From assembly GCA_902774655.1 (NCBI GenBank), contig CACYJD010000031.1:1-6759 (forward strand): a DNA stretch of 6,759 nucleotides, in the 5' to 3' direction. Shown piece by piece: positions 5,081 through 6,759 of this stretch. The position numbers and the translations under genes were made by a program. The DNA is from an uncultured Erysipelotrichaceae bacterium (GTDB lineage: Bacteria; Bacillota_I; Bacilli_A; RFN20; CAG-826). The stretch's first letter is position 1. Every line of letters begins with the position of its first letter. Below the pieces are notes generated by a model that did no database searches, had not been told where the DNA came from, and was given only the letters and a program-made list of their open reading frames with translations.

Positions 5081-6166
5081 ATGTCAGAAACTAAAGAAAA
5101 AGTTCTTGAAGTCAAAGATTTATGTGTTGGCTTCAGATCTCATGGTAAACGTATGGCGGTTATTAGAGGTATTTCCCTTGATGTTTATAAAGGTGAAACC
5201 CTCGCAATCGTCGGTGAATCTGGTTCAGGTAAATCAGTTTTCACCAAAACATTCACTGGTATGCTTGATTCCAATGGTTATATTTCCAGAGGATCAATCA
5301 TGTTTGATGGCATGGATTTAGCCAAACTAAAAACCAGTAAAGATTGGCATGGTATTAGAGGAAAAAGAATTGCTACTATTTTCCAAGACCCTATGACTTC
5401 TTTAAATCCACTCTTAACTATTGGTTATCAAATTGAAGAAGTTTTAAGACTTCACCATGGTTTAAGTAAGAAAGAAGCCGAAGAAGAAGCTATTAAACTT
5501 CTTCGTAAGGTTAGAATTCCTGATCCAGAAGCCAGAATGAAAGACTATCCATTCCAATATAGTGGTGGTATGAGACAAAGAGTTGTTATTGCCATCGCCT
5601 TAGCTTGTAGACCTGAAATCTTAATTTGTGATGAACCTACAACAGCATTAGACGTTACAGTTCAAGCTCAAATCTTAGACTTAATTAGAGAATTACAAGC
5701 TGAATATCATTGGACCACAATCTTTATTACTCATGACCTTGGTGTTGTCGCTAATGTCGCTGATAGAATTGCGGTTATGTATGGTGGTCAAATTATTGAA
5801 TATGGTACTGCAGAAGATATCTTCTATGAACCTGCACATCCATATACTTGGGCACTTTTATCAAGTCTTCCTCAATTAGGAACCAAAGATGAACCACTTG
5901 TATACATCAAAGGTAATCCACCTTCCTTTACAAGTGAAATCATTGGTGACGCTTTCGCAATTAGAAATAAATATGCGATGAAGATTGACTATGTACAAGA
6001 TCCACCTATGTTTAAGATTAGTGAAACCCACTACGCTAAGACATGGTTATTACATAAAGACGCTCCAAAAGTAGAAAAACCAATCATCATTCAAAACTTA
6101 AAAGAAAGAATGAACAAAGCTGCTAAAGAGCTTCAAAGAGAGATAGGTGATAGCGATGGAAAATAA
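5081..6166 (+). CDS. oppD: Oligopeptide ABC transporter ATP-binding protein OppD (AmiE-like)
   Basis: Cytoplasmic ATPase that pairs with OppF to power peptide import. All motifs of an active nucleotide-binding domain are present in the 361-residue product: Walker A GESGSGKS (45-52), Q-loop Gln102 in IFQDP, ABC signature YSGGMRQR (160-167), Walker B LICDEP with catalytic Glu185, D-loop ALD (189-191) and switch His218 in THD. The C-terminal oligopeptide-transporter domain starts at HPYTWALLSSLPQL (253-266). In many OppD/DppD proteins this domain carries four cysteines that can hold an iron-sulfur cluster. Here the matching stretch reads GDAFAIRNKYAMKID (289-303) and later THYAKTWLL, with no cysteine, as in streptococcal AmiE from memory. 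The N-terminal half of the gene has a strong ribosome binding site 8 bases before the ATG. The last 11 bases overlap oppF. Confidence 0.95.
   Translation: MSETKEKVLEVKDLCVGFRSHGKRMAVIRGISLDVYKGETLAIVGESGSGKSVFTKTFTGMLDSNGYISRGSIMFDGMDLAKLKTSKDWHGIRGKRIATIFQDPMTSLNPLLTIGYQIEEVLRLHHGLSKKEAEEEAIKLLRKVRIPDPEARMKDYPFQYSGGMRQRVVIAIALACRPEILICDEPTTALDVTVQAQILDLIRELQAEYHWTTIFITHDLGVVANVADRIAVMYGGQIIEYGTAEDIFYEPAHPYTWALLSSLPQLGTKDEPLVYIKGNPPSFTSEIIGDAFAIRNKYAMKIDYVQDPPMFKISETHYAKTWLLHKDAPKVEKPIIIQNLKERMNKAAKELQREIGDSDGK
6145..6150 (+). promoter_or_regulatory. oppF ribosome binding site inside the end of oppD
   Basis: AGGTGA lies 5 bases before the ATG at 6156, within oppD coding sequence. It is a fair but imperfect site. 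With the 11-base overlap it suggests coupled translation of the two ATPases and supports the upstream start, which includes the long N-terminal extension of OppF. Confidence 0.55.
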
Positions 6167-6759
6167 AGAAAAGAACTTAGAACCTATCGATAGACGCTAT
6201 ATTGACGTCGAAAATTTAGAATCTAACGTTGTCCGTTCTAACAACGGAAAGAAAGGTCCTAAATTTAAAGAAGATGATAATGAATCTCTCAGCACTCATG
6301 CTGAAGGAGATAACATTATCACTCTTTCCCACGTTAAAGTTGGCTTTAAACGTGGTAATACAACTAGAGTCATTCTAGATGATATGAACCTCGCTATTAA
6401 GCGTGGTGAAATCTTCGGTCTTGTTGGTGAATCTGGTTCAGGTAAAACCACTGCAGGACGTTCAATTATGAGAATCGTTCCTACAATGGATGGTCAAATT
6501 AGATATAACGGCCACCTCATCAGTGGTGATATCGGTAGAGCTCGTGAAAGAGAACTAAAAACTAAGATTCAAATGATCTTCCAAGATCCAAGTGCTTCCT
6601 TAAATGATAGAGCGAATGTTGACTATATCATTTCTGAAGGCTTAAGAGCGTTCCATCTATACGACAACGAGGAAGATAGATTAAGAAAAGTTAACGATAT
6701 GATTCAACGTGTTGGTCTTAGACCAGAACACTTAAAACGTTTCCCACATGAATTTAGTG
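6156..6759 (+). CDS. oppF: Oligopeptide ABC transporter ATP-binding protein OppF (AmiF-like; 3' end outside window)
   Basis: Second ATPase of the importer, partner of OppD. The frame is open from the ATG at 6156 to the right edge, giving 201 complete codons. The nucleotide-binding domain begins at about residue 53 (NIITLSHVKVGF), with Walker A GESGSGKT (91-98) and Q-loop Gln143 in IQMIFQDP (138-145). SASLNDRANVDYIISEGL (146-163) is close to the matching part of streptococcal AmiF as I remember it. The window stops at HEFS, just before the ABC signature, so Walker B, D-loop and H-switch cannot be checked. Before the domain lies a hydrophilic, charge-rich extension of about 50 residues (many K, E, D, R and N) not found in typical OppF, which starts almost directly at the first beta strand. 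The start codon overlaps the oppD end by 11 bases (6156-6166). A shorter product from an internal start is possible, but no good in-frame ATG with a ribosome binding site precedes Walker A. Confidence 0.93.
   Translation, partial: MENKEKNLEPIDRRYIDVENLESNVVRSNNGKKGPKFKEDDNESLSTHAEGDNIITLSHVKVGFKRGNTTRVILDDMNLAIKRGEIFGLVGESGSGKTTAGRSIMRIVPTMDGQIRYNGHLISGDIGRARERELKTKIQMIFQDPSASLNDRANVDYIISEGLRAFHLYDNEEDRLRKVNDMIQRVGLRPEHLKRFPHEFS

Noticed and set aside
4086..5321. Plus-strand frames at 4086-4286 and 5031-5321
   Set aside because: Both are out-of-frame readings of oppC and oppD; the second would span a real gene junction that already has a proper start and ribosome binding site.
309..6759. Possible TGA-as-tryptophan genetic code, as in Mollicutes
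   Set aside because: All tryptophans checked in oppA are TGG and the frames stay open under the standard code. No TGA stop is used, but five stops are too few to argue for reassignment.

Overview
This window is almost entirely one oligopeptide ABC-importer operon of the Opp/Ami type, read left to right: oppA (309-2765), oppB (2850-4046), oppC (4064-5065), oppD (5081-6166) and oppF (6156 to beyond the right edge). The organism looks like a low-G+C Gram-positive of the Bacilli/Erysipelotrichia/Mollicutes-relative kind. The signs are AT-rich codon choice, strong AAAGGAG-type ribosome binding sites, a lipobox on the binding protein, and closest remembered resemblance of OppC, OppD and OppF to the streptococcal Ami (AmiD, AmiE, AmiF) branch. 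All tryptophans are TGG and the five stop codons visible are TAA or TAG, so the standard code fits and there is no sign of TGA read as Trp. The lineage call is inference, not a measured placement.

Layout. Positions 1-99 are the last 32 codons of an unrelated upstream gene with a hydrophobic C-terminus, closed by a rho-independent terminator at 153-175. The gap from there to 308 holds the operon control region: two helically phased A-tracts (221-237), a good extended -10 promoter (240-268), a short palindrome at the predicted transcription start (274-288), a weak CodY-like box (212-226) and a strong ribosome binding site (293-300). Between oppA and oppB lies a near-perfect 16-bp hairpin with a 4-nt loop (2792-2827), which probably sets a high ratio of binding protein to membrane complex. 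The oppB/oppC and oppC/oppD junctions use the same 11-base unit in which the stop codon runs into the ribosome binding site. oppD and oppF overlap by 11 bases.

How the genes work together. OppA is a lipid-anchored receptor outside the membrane that captures peptides. OppB and OppC form the membrane channel, and OppD and OppF are the two ATPases that drive import. The system should supply peptides as amino-acid sources and perhaps sense extracellular peptides.

The operon itself is a well-known type, and I do not see a new multi-gene system here. The unusual parts are lineage-specific elaborations: an unusually large OppA (818 residues) carrying a textbook EF-hand/dockerin-like calcium loop, an OppB with an extra N-terminal membrane helix and a large four-cysteine extracytoplasmic loop, an OppF with a charged ~50-residue N-terminal extension, and the oppA-oppB hairpin.
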